From positions 1 through 64,000 of the forward strand of contig DATAGZ010000007.1 in NCBI GenBank assembly GCA_036263455.1: 64,000 nucleotides of DNA, written 5' to 3'. The stretch comes from DATAGZ01 sp036263455 (GTDB lineage Bacteria; Pseudomonadota; Alphaproteobacteria; Dongiales; Dongiaceae). Positions 34,901 to 42,470 of this stretch are shown one piece after another (positions within the stretch are counted from its first letter, which is position 1; every line of letters begins with the position of its first letter). Made by a program: the position numbers and the translations under genes. The notes beneath the pieces are model-generated. The model worked only from the letters and a program-made list of their open reading frames with translations, made no database searches and was not told the origin of the DNA.

Positions 34901-35806
34901 ATTACCAGTGAGTTGATCGCGAAAGGAAGAGCCGATGACATGAGTGGTTCCGGAAAAGGCTGATTCCTGCGCACCACCGCCCCGAGCGATATGTAAGACA
35001 AGATCGACCAAAACGGCCTCCGTCGAGGTGGAAAAATCGACGGTATCGTTCACGATGCTCTGGACGGTGGCCGTGGTGGTGGGAATGATATCGCCCGCAT
35101 CGCCGACGATTGGGGCGCTCGCTTCCTCGGCAGAAAGCTCCTCGAGGGTCTCAGCGACCGAAGCAACGCCATCTGCATCGGCGGCAGGAGCCGCGTCGGG
35201 CGCAGCGCTGAGCGGTGCATCACCGTTTCCGCCCGTAGCTTCGCTTTCGACAGGCGTCACGCCATCGGCGGCACCGGCGGAAGCCGTATCCGAGAGCGGA
35301 TCGGCCTGCGGCGAGGGCTCGGCGGGGACCGGTACATCCGTATGGGTTTGAGCGGGGGCACTGCTGTAGCTCGCTGGCAAGGCTTGAGGGGCGCCGAGAA
35401 CATAGTCCTTTATCGGCAAAATGGACCCTTCCGGTAGCACCGTACCCGAGGCGGTCAGGCCACCTGCCGAGTCAACGGAAATGTATAAGGGGCCGTCGGT
35501 CGGGTTGGTAGCGTCTGGACCAGAGGCAGCTTCCAGAGCGAGATCGGCCTGGACCGGGGGCTCGGCAACCGGCACATCCGTGTACGTTGGAGTTGGAGCG
35601 TCACCACTTACCGTCGGCAAGGCTTGGCCAGCTGAGGAGTATGAGCGATCAGTCTCGCTGGCGGCTTCTGAAACAGTCGTCGCGATTGAGAAGAGTGGAT
35701 CGGAATATGTTTCGGCCGATGGCTGGACGGCACCGTCGAGATTGGCACGATAAGCCTGATACGCCTGAAAGACCGGCTCAGTCTCTTGTACAAACTTCGC
35801 GCTCAT
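31967..35806 (-). CDS. RTX-type calcium-binding protein, predicted type I secretion substrate
   Basis: A 1279-residue acidic Gly/Asp-rich protein. The first 300 residues are low complexity (Ala, Pro, Ser, Asp) with two copies of a TDVPV..EP..QAD segment. From about residue 300 there are many nonapeptide RTX repeats (GGAGDDVLEGG, GGTGNDTLYGGAG). They form about six copies of an 80-residue module that includes DTASYAGSAAAVTVNL and GGDAEGDTL. The last 120 residues (TLTGGAGSDTFRFESL and on) match the type I secretion C-terminal target region. There is no N-terminal signal peptide. No T1SS transporter genes are adjacent. It likely binds calcium outside the cell as a surface or adhesive layer protein. 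Confidence 0.88.
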   Translation of the reverse strand: MSAKFVQETEPVFQAYQAYRANLDGAVQPSAETYSDPLFSIATTVSEAASETDRSYSSAGQALPTVSGDAPTPTYTDVPVAEPPVQADLALEAASGPDATNPTDGPLYISVDSAGGLTASGTVLPEGSILPIKDYVLGAPQALPASYSSAPAQTHTDVPVPAEPSPQADPLSDTASAGAADGVTPVESEATGGNGDAPLSAAPDAAPAADADGVASVAETLEELSAEEASAPIVGDAGDIIPTTTATVQSIVNDTVDFSTSTEAVLVDLVLHIARGGGAQESAFSGTTHVIGSSFRDQLTGNTTIVSFDGGDGDDFLLGGGNNNIFIGGQGADTIIGGGGGDTASYATSGAAVTVNLGDNSQNAGGDADGDFLISVTNLEGSLYNDTLTGDGAANSLYGGAGDDVLEGGAGADALEGGGGSDTASYAGSAAAVTVNLSQKLAQGGDAEGDTLSGITNLNGSAFNDGLTGNDNANLLNGGTGDDILQGGGGADILVGGGGTDTTSYAGSAAAVSVNLATNVNHGGDAEGDALTGIAAITGSVFNDTLAGDGGTNTLDGGAGDDVLAGGAGADTLVGGGGIDTADYSASSAGTQVDLSGKVANLGGDAQGDTLIGIANLVGSANNDYLAGNSATNILYGGLGNDILIGGTGADKLYGGTGDDIISFDVDDTLINGGTGYNTANVADGRGVSLDLAAAAITEANGNGGNDILDGRNVSFYVRITGGAGDDIVWASQTYSYLDGGTGNDTLYGGAGNDTVFAGTGADKLYGGDGNDILHVDSSDTAIDGGKGYDSIYIDDNKGGRYTLTNARIEEVHAGSGGDYIDNSNGARIVVYGGIGSDTIIGGTGNDILLGGAGDDVLAGGVGGDALTGGGGNDTVSYAASGAAVTVNLVTNVNSGGDAQSDFLTGISNLVGSTFNDTLTGTAGSNILNGGAGDDILVGGAGVDSLIGGGGNDTASYAGSAAAVLINLATASIHGGDAEGDIYAGIINLIGSSFNDTLTGDANANVLNGSLGDDRVFGTGNDLLIGGGGNDYLQGQSGSNDLVDYSRDIGATDKVTLTLDGFNDLAHANVTRGGIAETDSIAQVTRFAGGVGNADTIGFANNTFLFGTIDLAQGAYSGFYVYGDGQVAANSGSHSGFENITVGDGSFTLIGNAGANIFQVGQGVNTLTGGAGSDTFRFESLAPSQFGYNNTITDFQVGTTGDVLNIHDLLVSDTTYHAGDSLSLYARIAFVNNNETLQLNIDAVHAAPLGLSAGWQDVAIFQNLTVSLATLEANHQIIT

Positions 35807-35877
35807 TGCCCGCTCCGTTCCTGTCGATGGTTAGCGCATCCTTACCAGAATTCCGGGCAACGGTAAAGGTATTATTA

Positions 35878-35898
35878 CAAGATCTTCGCGCGATCTTG
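35878..35898. promoter_or_regulatory. Inverted repeat in the RTX/bactofilin spacer
   Basis: CAAGATC-N7-GATCTTG is a perfect 7-bp inverted repeat in the AT-rich 138-base gap between bactofilin and the RTX gene. On the minus strand it has no T tract, so it is more like an operator than a terminator. Its role is unproven. Confidence 0.3.
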
Positions 35899-35944
35899 GT
35901 GAAAATTCAAGGCTTTATTAATGATCTATTAACTATTCTTTCGG

Positions 35945-36385
35945 TCATGACATGGCGAGTTTTTCACCTGCCCCGAACAGCATGCCCGGCTTGATCTCCG
36001 CGGCAATGAGGCCAGGTTTCCCATCCAGCCTGCGGCACATGCCTTCGAAATGCGCGCCCTGCTCGATGGTCAGGGATTTATGAACGATGTCGCCCCTCAC
36101 CCGCGCCGTTCTCGCCAGGGTGACGCTATCCGCCTTGAGGTGGCCTTCCACCGTCCCGCTGATCCTGACCGTTTCGCCGCTGATATTCCCAGACACCACG
36201 GCATTTTCCCCGACAACCACGTCCTTGCATTGTATGTCGCCCTCTACCCGACCTTCGACGTGAAGGCTACCTGGGCAAGACAGATTGCCGTCGATCCGCA
36301 TGTCAGAGGCAATCAAGGAAAGCGGCGTCTCGCCGCCACGGATTTCCTTTTCTTGCGTCATGGGGTGCTTAGCTTTTGAAAACAT
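35945..36385 (-). CDS. Bactofilin (polymer-forming cytoskeletal protein)
   Basis: A 146-residue protein: disordered N-terminus, then the DUF583 beta-helix core LSLIASDMRIDGNLSCPGSL, HVEGRVEGDIQCKDVVVGEN and VSGNISGETVRISGTVEGHL. The Ile/Val/Gly periodicity gives a right-handed beta-helix that polymerises without nucleotide at the membrane. The gene overlaps the M23 peptidase gene by 17 bases; bactofilin-M23 pairs act in cell shape and local peptidoglycan remodelling (for example in Helicobacter and Hyphomonas). GGAGG lies before the chosen ATG. Confidence 0.9.
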   Translation of the reverse strand: MFSKAKHPMTQEKEIRGGETPLSLIASDMRIDGNLSCPGSLHVEGRVEGDIQCKDVVVGENAVVSGNISGETVRISGTVEGHLKADSVTLARTARVRGDIVHKSLTIEQGAHFEGMCRRLDGKPGLIAAEIKPGMLFGAGEKLAMS

Positions 36386-37667
36386 ACCGCCCTGCCTCCA
36401 GAAATTTCTCGGGATCGATGGGTCGGTCGTGATACCGGACCTCGTAATGAACGTGGGGGCCGGTGGCGCGCCCCGTGGCGCCTAACGCGCCAATAACCTG
36501 GCGATATCCGACATCGTCCCCTTCTTCCACCGTGGTGCGGTCGAGATGAGCGTACATGGTCCGGATTCCGAATCCATGGTCGATCTCCACCACCTTGCCG
36601 TAATTGCCCCGCCACCCGGAGAAGATGACCTTGCCTGGCGCTGTGGCCCGGACAGGATCGCGCAGAGTGCCGACCATATCCAGCCCGCTGTGGTAACCAT
36701 CCTCGCCATTGAGCGGATCGGCGCGCGTGCCGAACGCACTAGAAACATAGAAGCGATCGACCGGGGCATTGAGCGGGAGAATGTGGAGGATGACCTGCAG
36801 ACGTTCGAGCCGGGTGAATTCATCGTCGAGACCCGCCACACCCTGAATGAGCTGTTCGGGGCTTTCGGGGGAAGCCGCGCTCACCGGGATGAAGGGGCCG
36901 CCTTGGCCATAATGGGCCTGGGCGAATTGGCGCAACAGCTCGTCCACCTTGAGACCCGTCATGGTCACCACATGTTCGATGTCCCGCGTCGAAACCCTGA
37001 CCCGTTGCGTGAGATTTTCCACGACCGTGCTCTGGGCCGCCCGCACGTCATCGAGCCGGCGGTGTGCTTCCTTCAATGCTTCCTCGGCCGAGCCCTTGGC
37101 ATTCTCCAGATCGCGCAGCCTGCTCAAATTGCTGGCGAGATTGCCCTGAACCCCACTCAGGCGAAGGCGAAGGTCGGAATTCTGGCCGTCCTTGCTCTGC
37201 AGCTGTTTGGTGAGCAGTGTGACCTCCTGCTCGAGACGGCGCGTCCTTTCCCGCTGCTCATCGAGGACGGTGCGCGCCCGATCGAGATGGTCACTCAGCT
37301 TGGCAACTTCGCCCGACAGGCTTGCCACTTGTTCATGGCTTTGGGTGAGGTCCCCTAAGAAATGGGCGCTCATGTCCTCGTAATCGTTGGCGGGCCGCCC
37401 TAGGGAATTGGCGAGACCCGCATAAGCCATTTGGAGGCGAGCAACGTCCTGGCCGCGTACATCGAGAAGGAAAACATTTGTCAGCGCCACCATGCTGCCG
37501 ATGGCGAGCAGAACCAGGCTGCTGCCTCCCACCAGCGCTGCCATCCACTGGGTACGCTTGTTGAGATGGATATATCTCACGCGGTGTTCGGCGCGGATGA
37601 TGATCTCCCGGTCGGGAAAGTGCCGGTCCACGAAGAAGCGAATGCGTTCGCGGATTTTTCCGTTCAT
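36369..37667 (-). CDS. M23 family peptidoglycan DD-metallopeptidase (membrane-anchored)
   Basis: A 432-residue protein with a cytoplasmic N-terminus, one membrane segment at residues 41-68, a coiled coil at about 70-215 and a C-terminal LytM/M23 domain. The zinc ligands are His326 and Asp330 (YHSGLDMVG) and His407 of HVHYEVR; His374 in AHLD and His405 complete the active site. All are present, so an active endopeptidase is expected in the periplasm. It overlaps bactofilin by 17 bases, which fits a scaffold-enzyme pair. Confidence 0.92.
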   Translation of the reverse strand: MNGKIRERIRFFVDRHFPDREIIIRAEHRVRYIHLNKRTQWMAALVGGSSLVLLAIGSMVALTNVFLLDVRGQDVARLQMAYAGLANSLGRPANDYEDMSAHFLGDLTQSHEQVASLSGEVAKLSDHLDRARTVLDEQRERTRRLEQEVTLLTKQLQSKDGQNSDLRLRLSGVQGNLASNLSRLRDLENAKGSAEEALKEAHRRLDDVRAAQSTVVENLTQRVRVSTRDIEHVVTMTGLKVDELLRQFAQAHYGQGGPFIPVSAASPESPEQLIQGVAGLDDEFTRLERLQVILHILPLNAPVDRFYVSSAFGTRADPLNGEDGYHSGLDMVGTLRDPVRATAPGKVIFSGWRGNYGKVVEIDHGFGIRTMYAHLDRTTVEEGDDVGYRQVIGALGATGRATGPHVHYEVRYHDRPIDPEKFLEAGRYVFKS

Positions 37668-37832
37668 GACCCCCCCTGAAAGAGCGCGTACGGTAAGGAT
37701 CCGCGCCTAGCCTGGCAAGTAAGAAATGCGCGCGCCGAAACGCTTTTCGCCGGCCCGCGACCCTACAGGTAAAAGGTTGATTTTTTAATATTATTACCGG
37801 ACATTTTCCGATGGGATGATCGGAGAGGCTTC

Positions 37833-38309
37833 TCAGCTATCCCGGATCATTGCCGCAAAGGTGGCCTCGGCAACAACATGAGTGCCGACCTTGGCAACGC
37901 CCTTGAACTTCCACACCATGCCGCGGTTGCGATCCTTGGCGACTTCCAGGCGCAGCACGTCCCCCGGAACAACGGGACGGCGGAAACGCGCCTCATCGAC
38001 CGACATAAAATAAACGAGTTTTCCTTCGAAGGCGGCGCCCAGGGTATGGACAACCAGGACCGCCGCCGTCTGAGCCATGGCCTCGATGACCAGGACGCCC
38101 GGCATGACGGGATCGCTGGGAAAATGGCCGGCGAAAAACCCCTCGTTCATCGAGACATTCTTGATCCCGACCGCGCTGCGATCGGCGAACATGTCCTCGA
38201 CCCTATCGATGAATAAGAAGGGCGGACGATGCGGAATGAGGCGCATGACATCCTTGACGCCAAGCGCTATGCCGCTTTCCGCCATCGCGTCGACCGCGAC
38301 CTCCGACAT
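37833..38309 (-). CDS. fabZ: 3-hydroxyacyl-[acyl-carrier-protein] dehydratase FabZ
   Basis: Dehydrates 3-hydroxyacyl-ACP in fatty acid elongation. The 158-residue protein starts MSEVAVDAMAESGIAL. The hot-dog signature LIPHRPPFLFIDRVE and catalytic His62 (GHFPSDPVMPG) with Glu76 (VLVIEAMAQ) are intact. The start overlaps the ompH stop in a TAATG junction, so fabZ follows ompH directly; lpxD, normally between them, is absent. It is the last gene of the run, with no lpxA behind it. Confidence 0.95.
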   Translation of the reverse strand: MSEVAVDAMAESGIALGVKDVMRLIPHRPPFLFIDRVEDMFADRSAVGIKNVSMNEGFFAGHFPSDPVMPGVLVIEAMAQTAAVLVVHTLGAAFEGKLVYFMSVDEARFRRPVVPGDVLRLEVAKDRNRGMVWKFKGVAKVGTHVVAEATFAAMIRDS

Positions 38310-38902
38310 TATTGCAGCTTCACGGCCGGCAAAGCCGCATCCAACTTCTTCACGGCTTCCTTGGTGACGTCCCACGAATCCGACGAGAGCAGGACAGCTC
38401 CCTTCTGCAAAACAATATTGAAGCCGTGCACGCGCGCAATTTCCGGCATCAACTTGGCGAAAGCCATGCGAATTTGGTCGAAGGCCTTTTGATAGGCCTG
38501 CTCGAGCGCCTTGGCCTTGGTTTCGCGATCCTGATTGAATTTCGCGATCTGTGCCTTCAATTCATTAAGTTTTTTTCCGTAATCCGCTTCGGAAAGCGTC
38601 GCCTTTTTAGCCAGCAATTGCTGCTCTTGGGTGCTTAATGCATTCCCCTTGGTGGCGATTTCCTGCTCTAAGGCCTTGCGGCGCGCATTGACCTGGCTGA
38701 CGAGGGATTTGCCTGCGAGCGATTGCTCGAAGGCGGCCTGCGCGTCGACGATTCCGATCACCGCGGGAGGCGTGGTCTTGACTTCCGGTGCCGCCTGGCT
38801 CGTGCCGGCAGCCCCTGTAGTCTGAGCCCAAGCCGGCGCGTTCGCAACGCCCAGAGTCAGTGCCGCCGCAGCCATCACTGCACGCTGCCATGTTTTCTTC
38901 AT
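38309..38902 (-). CDS. skp: OmpH/Skp family periplasmic outer membrane protein chaperone
   Basis: A 197-residue protein with a signal peptide (MKKTWQRAVMAAAALTLGVA, cleavage near APAWAQ), then VIGIVDAQAAFEQSLAGKSL and a Lys/Glu/Gln-rich helical tentacle region (LSTQEQQLLAKKATLSEADY). This is the Skp/OmpH architecture, a trimeric chaperone delivering outer-membrane proteins to BamA. It is encoded between bamA and fabZ. Confidence 0.9.
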   Translation of the reverse strand: MKKTWQRAVMAAAALTLGVANAPAWAQTTGAAGTSQAAPEVKTTPPAVIGIVDAQAAFEQSLAGKSLVSQVNARRKALEQEIATKGNALSTQEQQLLAKKATLSEADYGKKLNELKAQIAKFNQDRETKAKALEQAYQKAFDQIRMAFAKLMPEIARVHGFNIVLQKGAVLLSSDSWDVTKEAVKKLDAALPAVKLQ

Positions 38903-38923
38903 AATCGCCTCCTTCTCAAGAAA

Positions 38924-41233
38924 TTAGAAACTGGTACCTACGCTAAAGCGGAACAACTGGCCCTTATCGTAGGATTTCTTCCGGATGGGAACGCCGAAAT
39001 CCACACCAAGCGGGCCGAAAGGCGAAACCCATGTCAGGCCTCCGCCTACCGAAGCCCGGACGTAGGAATCGTCAAAAATATGTGTCCCGGGATAGTTTGT
39101 GAAATCGGTGCCGAACAACGTTCCAAAATCCGAGAAAAAGCGCCCCCGGATTTGATATTCCGCCGGAAGGCCCAAGGGAAAAGCGATCTGCGCCGTGCCA
39201 TTCCACTTGAATTTTCCCCCGATGCGGTCGTCGGTCTCTTCATCGAAGGGACCAATACCGGCGGTGCGGAATCCCCGGAAGTCGTTGCCGCCGAGCAAGT
39301 AGTTATCGGATACCAGAACGCGTTCGCTCGGCACGATGCTAAAAATGTAGCCTACCGACTGGGTTAGGCTAAGGGTAATGTTGCTGAATGGCGTATAGTA
39401 ATAGCCACCGGAAAGCTCGCTGCGCAGATCGTGGACGTCCCCGCCCACGCCGACGAATTCATTGCGGAGTATGACGAAATATCCGTTATGCGTATCGAGT
39501 GTGGCGTCGCGCCGGTCATAGCTCAGGGTTTGACCGATACTGGAGCGGATGAGAGGTTGGTTTTCGAGAAGAATTGCCCGCGAAGTGAGGCTCGAAATGT
39601 TGCTGGTATTGTCGTAGGAGAAACGATAATTAAAGCCTTGGGACAGATATTCACTGATATTATACCCCGTGCGCAAGGCAAAGCCGTAACTGTCTTCCTG
39701 ATAATTGACTTCGGCGCGGCGGTACCGTGTCGCAAATATATCGACGCCGCCGAGAATATTCTTGTCGAGAAAATAAGGATCGGTGAAGCTGATCGAGGCC
39801 CCTGAGGTTCGGCCGGAAATGCGGACCTGCGCCCGCAAATCCTGGCCCTTGCCCAATAAGTTCCGCTCCCGCAGCTCGATATCGCCGAGCGGGCCGTCCT
39901 GGGTCGAGAAACCGGCTCCGAAGCGTAAGGCCCCGGTCGATTGCTCCTTGACCTTGACTTTGACGACCGTCTTGTCGGGCTCGTCGGTGGGGGTTGGCCG
40001 GATGTCGACGGTTTCGAAGAACTGCAGATTCTTCAGGCGCTGTTCCGTTCGCTTCAGCTTGGCGGTGGAGAAAGCATCGCCCTCGGCGAAGCGGAATTCA
40101 CGCCGGATCACCTTGTCTTCGGTACGCACATTGCCCGTAATCTCGATCCTTTTGATAAAGACTTTTTGTCCTTCATCGATATCGTAGGTCAGATCGAGCA
40201 CGTGTTCGCCCTTCCCGGGGCTGGTGCGTGGCCGCACATCCACGAAGGCGTAGCCTAGACTACCCACGACATCGGCAAGGCTTTGCACGGTCTCCTCAAC
40301 CGCGGTCGCGTTGTACCAATCGCCCTGGACCGTGGAAAGATCGCGCTTCAGAGCTGCGACATCGAGATTCCTCAAGGTGGTTTTGATGTCGATCTTACCG
40401 AACTTATAGCGCGGCCCCTCGGTCACCGTAAATGTGATGAAAAAAGCATCGCGGTCGGGCGTCAGTTCCGCTACCGCCGAATCGACCCGAAAATCGGCAT
40501 AACCCTCAGAGAGGTAAAACATCCGCAACTTTTCCTTATCGGCGTTAAGGCGGTCGGGGTCATAGGTATCGCTATTGCTGAGAAAGCGATAGAACGCGCT
40601 TTCACGGGTAAGGATTTGCTCGCGCAAATCCCCGTCGTCGAATGCATGGTTGCCGACGAAATCGATCCGGGCGATCTTGGTGACCGAACCCTCGTTGATC
40701 TCGAAGACCAGATCGACGCGGTTCTGGTCGAGCTTGATGACTTTAGGCTCGACGGTCGCCGCGAAACGCCCGCTGCGACGATAGAGATCGAGAATGCGCT
40801 TGACGTCGGCGCGTGCCTTGGTCTGGGTGTAGACAGTGCGAGGCTTGAGCTGCACCTCTTTCTGCAGATCGCCGTCGTCGAACTTGCGATTACCCTCGAA
40901 GGCCAGACGATTTATGACCGGATTCTCTGCAACGTGAACGACAAGATCGTTTCCTTCGCGGGTCAGATTGACGTCGGCGAAGAACCCCGTGGCAAAGAGA
41001 TTCTTGAGCGCCTGATCGATTTTTCTCGGATCAAAAGTATCGCCCGTATTGAGCTGCATGTAATTGACGATGGTCTCGGGCTCGATCCTCTGATTGCCCT
41101 CGACCCGAATCTCTTGGATGGGATCGCCATTGAAGGCACCGCTCTCTTGGGCGTGCACGAGCGGGACATGCCACAAAAAAAGACTCCCGACCAACAAGGT
41201 AAGAGCCAGGCCCCATTCCCCTATTTTGTGCAT
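38924..41233 (-). CDS. bamA: Outer membrane protein assembly factor BamA
   Basis: Central subunit of the outer-membrane BAM complex, 769 residues. A signal sequence (MHKIGEWGLALTLLVGSLFL, cut near VHAQE) is followed by five POTRA repeats from IQEIRVEGNQRIEPETI to the DEGQKVFIKRIEITGN region, and a 16-strand barrel with the typical FTDPYFLDKNI and DNYLLGGNDFRGF segments. It ends GQLFRFSVGTSF, with a C-terminal Phe. It follows rseP by 15 bases. Confidence 0.96.
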   Translation of the reverse strand: MHKIGEWGLALTLLVGSLFLWHVPLVHAQESGAFNGDPIQEIRVEGNQRIEPETIVNYMQLNTGDTFDPRKIDQALKNLFATGFFADVNLTREGNDLVVHVAENPVINRLAFEGNRKFDDGDLQKEVQLKPRTVYTQTKARADVKRILDLYRRSGRFAATVEPKVIKLDQNRVDLVFEINEGSVTKIARIDFVGNHAFDDGDLREQILTRESAFYRFLSNSDTYDPDRLNADKEKLRMFYLSEGYADFRVDSAVAELTPDRDAFFITFTVTEGPRYKFGKIDIKTTLRNLDVAALKRDLSTVQGDWYNATAVEETVQSLADVVGSLGYAFVDVRPRTSPGKGEHVLDLTYDIDEGQKVFIKRIEITGNVRTEDKVIRREFRFAEGDAFSTAKLKRTEQRLKNLQFFETVDIRPTPTDEPDKTVVKVKVKEQSTGALRFGAGFSTQDGPLGDIELRERNLLGKGQDLRAQVRISGRTSGASISFTDPYFLDKNILGGVDIFATRYRRAEVNYQEDSYGFALRTGYNISEYLSQGFNYRFSYDNTSNISSLTSRAILLENQPLIRSSIGQTLSYDRRDATLDTHNGYFVILRNEFVGVGGDVHDLRSELSGGYYYTPFSNITLSLTQSVGYIFSIVPSERVLVSDNYLLGGNDFRGFRTAGIGPFDEETDDRIGGKFKWNGTAQIAFPLGLPAEYQIRGRFFSDFGTLFGTDFTNYPGTHIFDDSYVRASVGGGLTWVSPFGPLGVDFGVPIRKKSYDKGQLFRFSVGTSF

Positions 41234-41248
41234 GCTACGCGCGTTCCC

Positions 41249-42385
41249 TCATGTAAACAGGGCCTTGATGTAGGCAATGACCTTCAAATAAACCAAATCA
41301 TTCCACGTGGCAAACAGCATGAGGCCAACAAGAGCGGCAAGTCCGAGACGCAAGCCCCACTCCTGCGCGCGCGGGGTCAGAGGGCGGCCACGCACGAATT
41401 CCACCAAATAATAGACGATCTGCCCACCATCGAGAATGGGAATTGGGAAGAGATTGAGCAACCCAAGATTCACGGAAAACAGGGCCGCCAACCCTATCAG
41501 AGAAACGATTCCCAAGTTTGCGACATCGCCGGACAATTTTGCGATCCGCAAAATACCTCCGACTTCCTCGCTGGAGCGGGAACCCGTGATAATCTGCCGG
41601 ATGCCGACAAGAATGTTGACCGAGGTTTCATAGACTTCGCGCGCGGCGGCGACAACGGCTGCGCCAGGATCGAGACGAACGACCTTGCCCCCGCCGACTG
41701 AACGCACGCCCAGGCGACCGACGCGTTGAACGTTACCGAAGAGATCGGTCTGTTCGGTAATGTCGGGGACAACCGTCACATCGCTGGTCGTGCTCTGGCG
41801 TGATATGTGCAGCACGAGGGGTTTGGCGAGGTTGAGCTGAACGCTGGCCGCGAGATCCTCGAAACGATCGATGGAATGGCCGTCGATGGAGAGAATCGTA
41901 TCGCCCGGCTTCAAACCCGCTCGGTCCGCCGCGGAGCCTGCGACCACCTCGCCGATAACAGGCGCCGAATAAACCTTGCCCGCCGTCGTGTACAAGACGC
42001 CGAGAACCAGGAAGGCGAATAGGAAGTTGGCAAGCGGGCCTGCCGCCGAAATGGCGATGCGCGCAAGGGGAGACTTATTCATGAAAGAACGGGCACGGTC
42101 CGCCTCCGTCTCGGCTACCCCCGGCGCGCCACCTTCCAATCCGAGATCGGGCGAGCCGAACATTCGGACATAGCCGCCCAGCGGCAAGGCTGAAAAGCGC
42201 CAGCGCGTCCCCGCTTTGTCGGTATAGCCGAATAATTCGGGGCCAAAGCCGATGGAAAACACTTCGACGCCCACGCCGCACCAGCGGGCGACCAGGAAAT
42301 GCCCGAGTTCGTGGACAAAGACCAGAACGGTGATCAGAATCAGAAAAGAGAGACCGTAATGCGGGAATGAGGAAAGGAGGTGCAT
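41249..42385 (-). CDS. rseP: RIP metalloprotease RseP (site-2 protease)
   Basis: Intramembrane zinc protease that cleaves anti-sigma factors and signal-peptide remnants. The 378-residue protein starts MHLLSSFPHYG; the zinc motif HELGH is at residues 25-29 in the first membrane helix. One PDZ domain lies in the middle (AGLKPGDTILSIDGHSIDRF), and the second active-site motif is FPIPILDGGQI. The ATG at 42385 fits the family better than the in-frame 42430. It is placed between dxr and bamA, the usual order. Confidence 0.94.
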   Translation of the reverse strand: MHLLSSFPHYGLSFLILITVLVFVHELGHFLVARWCGVGVEVFSIGFGPELFGYTDKAGTRWRFSALPLGGYVRMFGSPDLGLEGGAPGVAETEADRARSFMNKSPLARIAISAAGPLANFLFAFLVLGVLYTTAGKVYSAPVIGEVVAGSAADRAGLKPGDTILSIDGHSIDRFEDLAASVQLNLAKPLVLHISRQSTTSDVTVVPDITEQTDLFGNVQRVGRLGVRSVGGGKVVRLDPGAAVVAAAREVYETSVNILVGIRQIITGSRSSEEVGGILRIAKLSGDVANLGIVSLIGLAALFSVNLGLLNLFPIPILDGGQIVYYLVEFVRGRPLTPRAQEWGLRLGLAALVGLMLFATWNDLVYLKVIAYIKALFT

Positions 42386-42470
42386 CGGATTGCCGAGACT
42401 TTCTCTATCATATAATGACCGCCGTGCCACCCTTTTTCGGCGATATTAAGCTATTGATCTGACAGATTTT

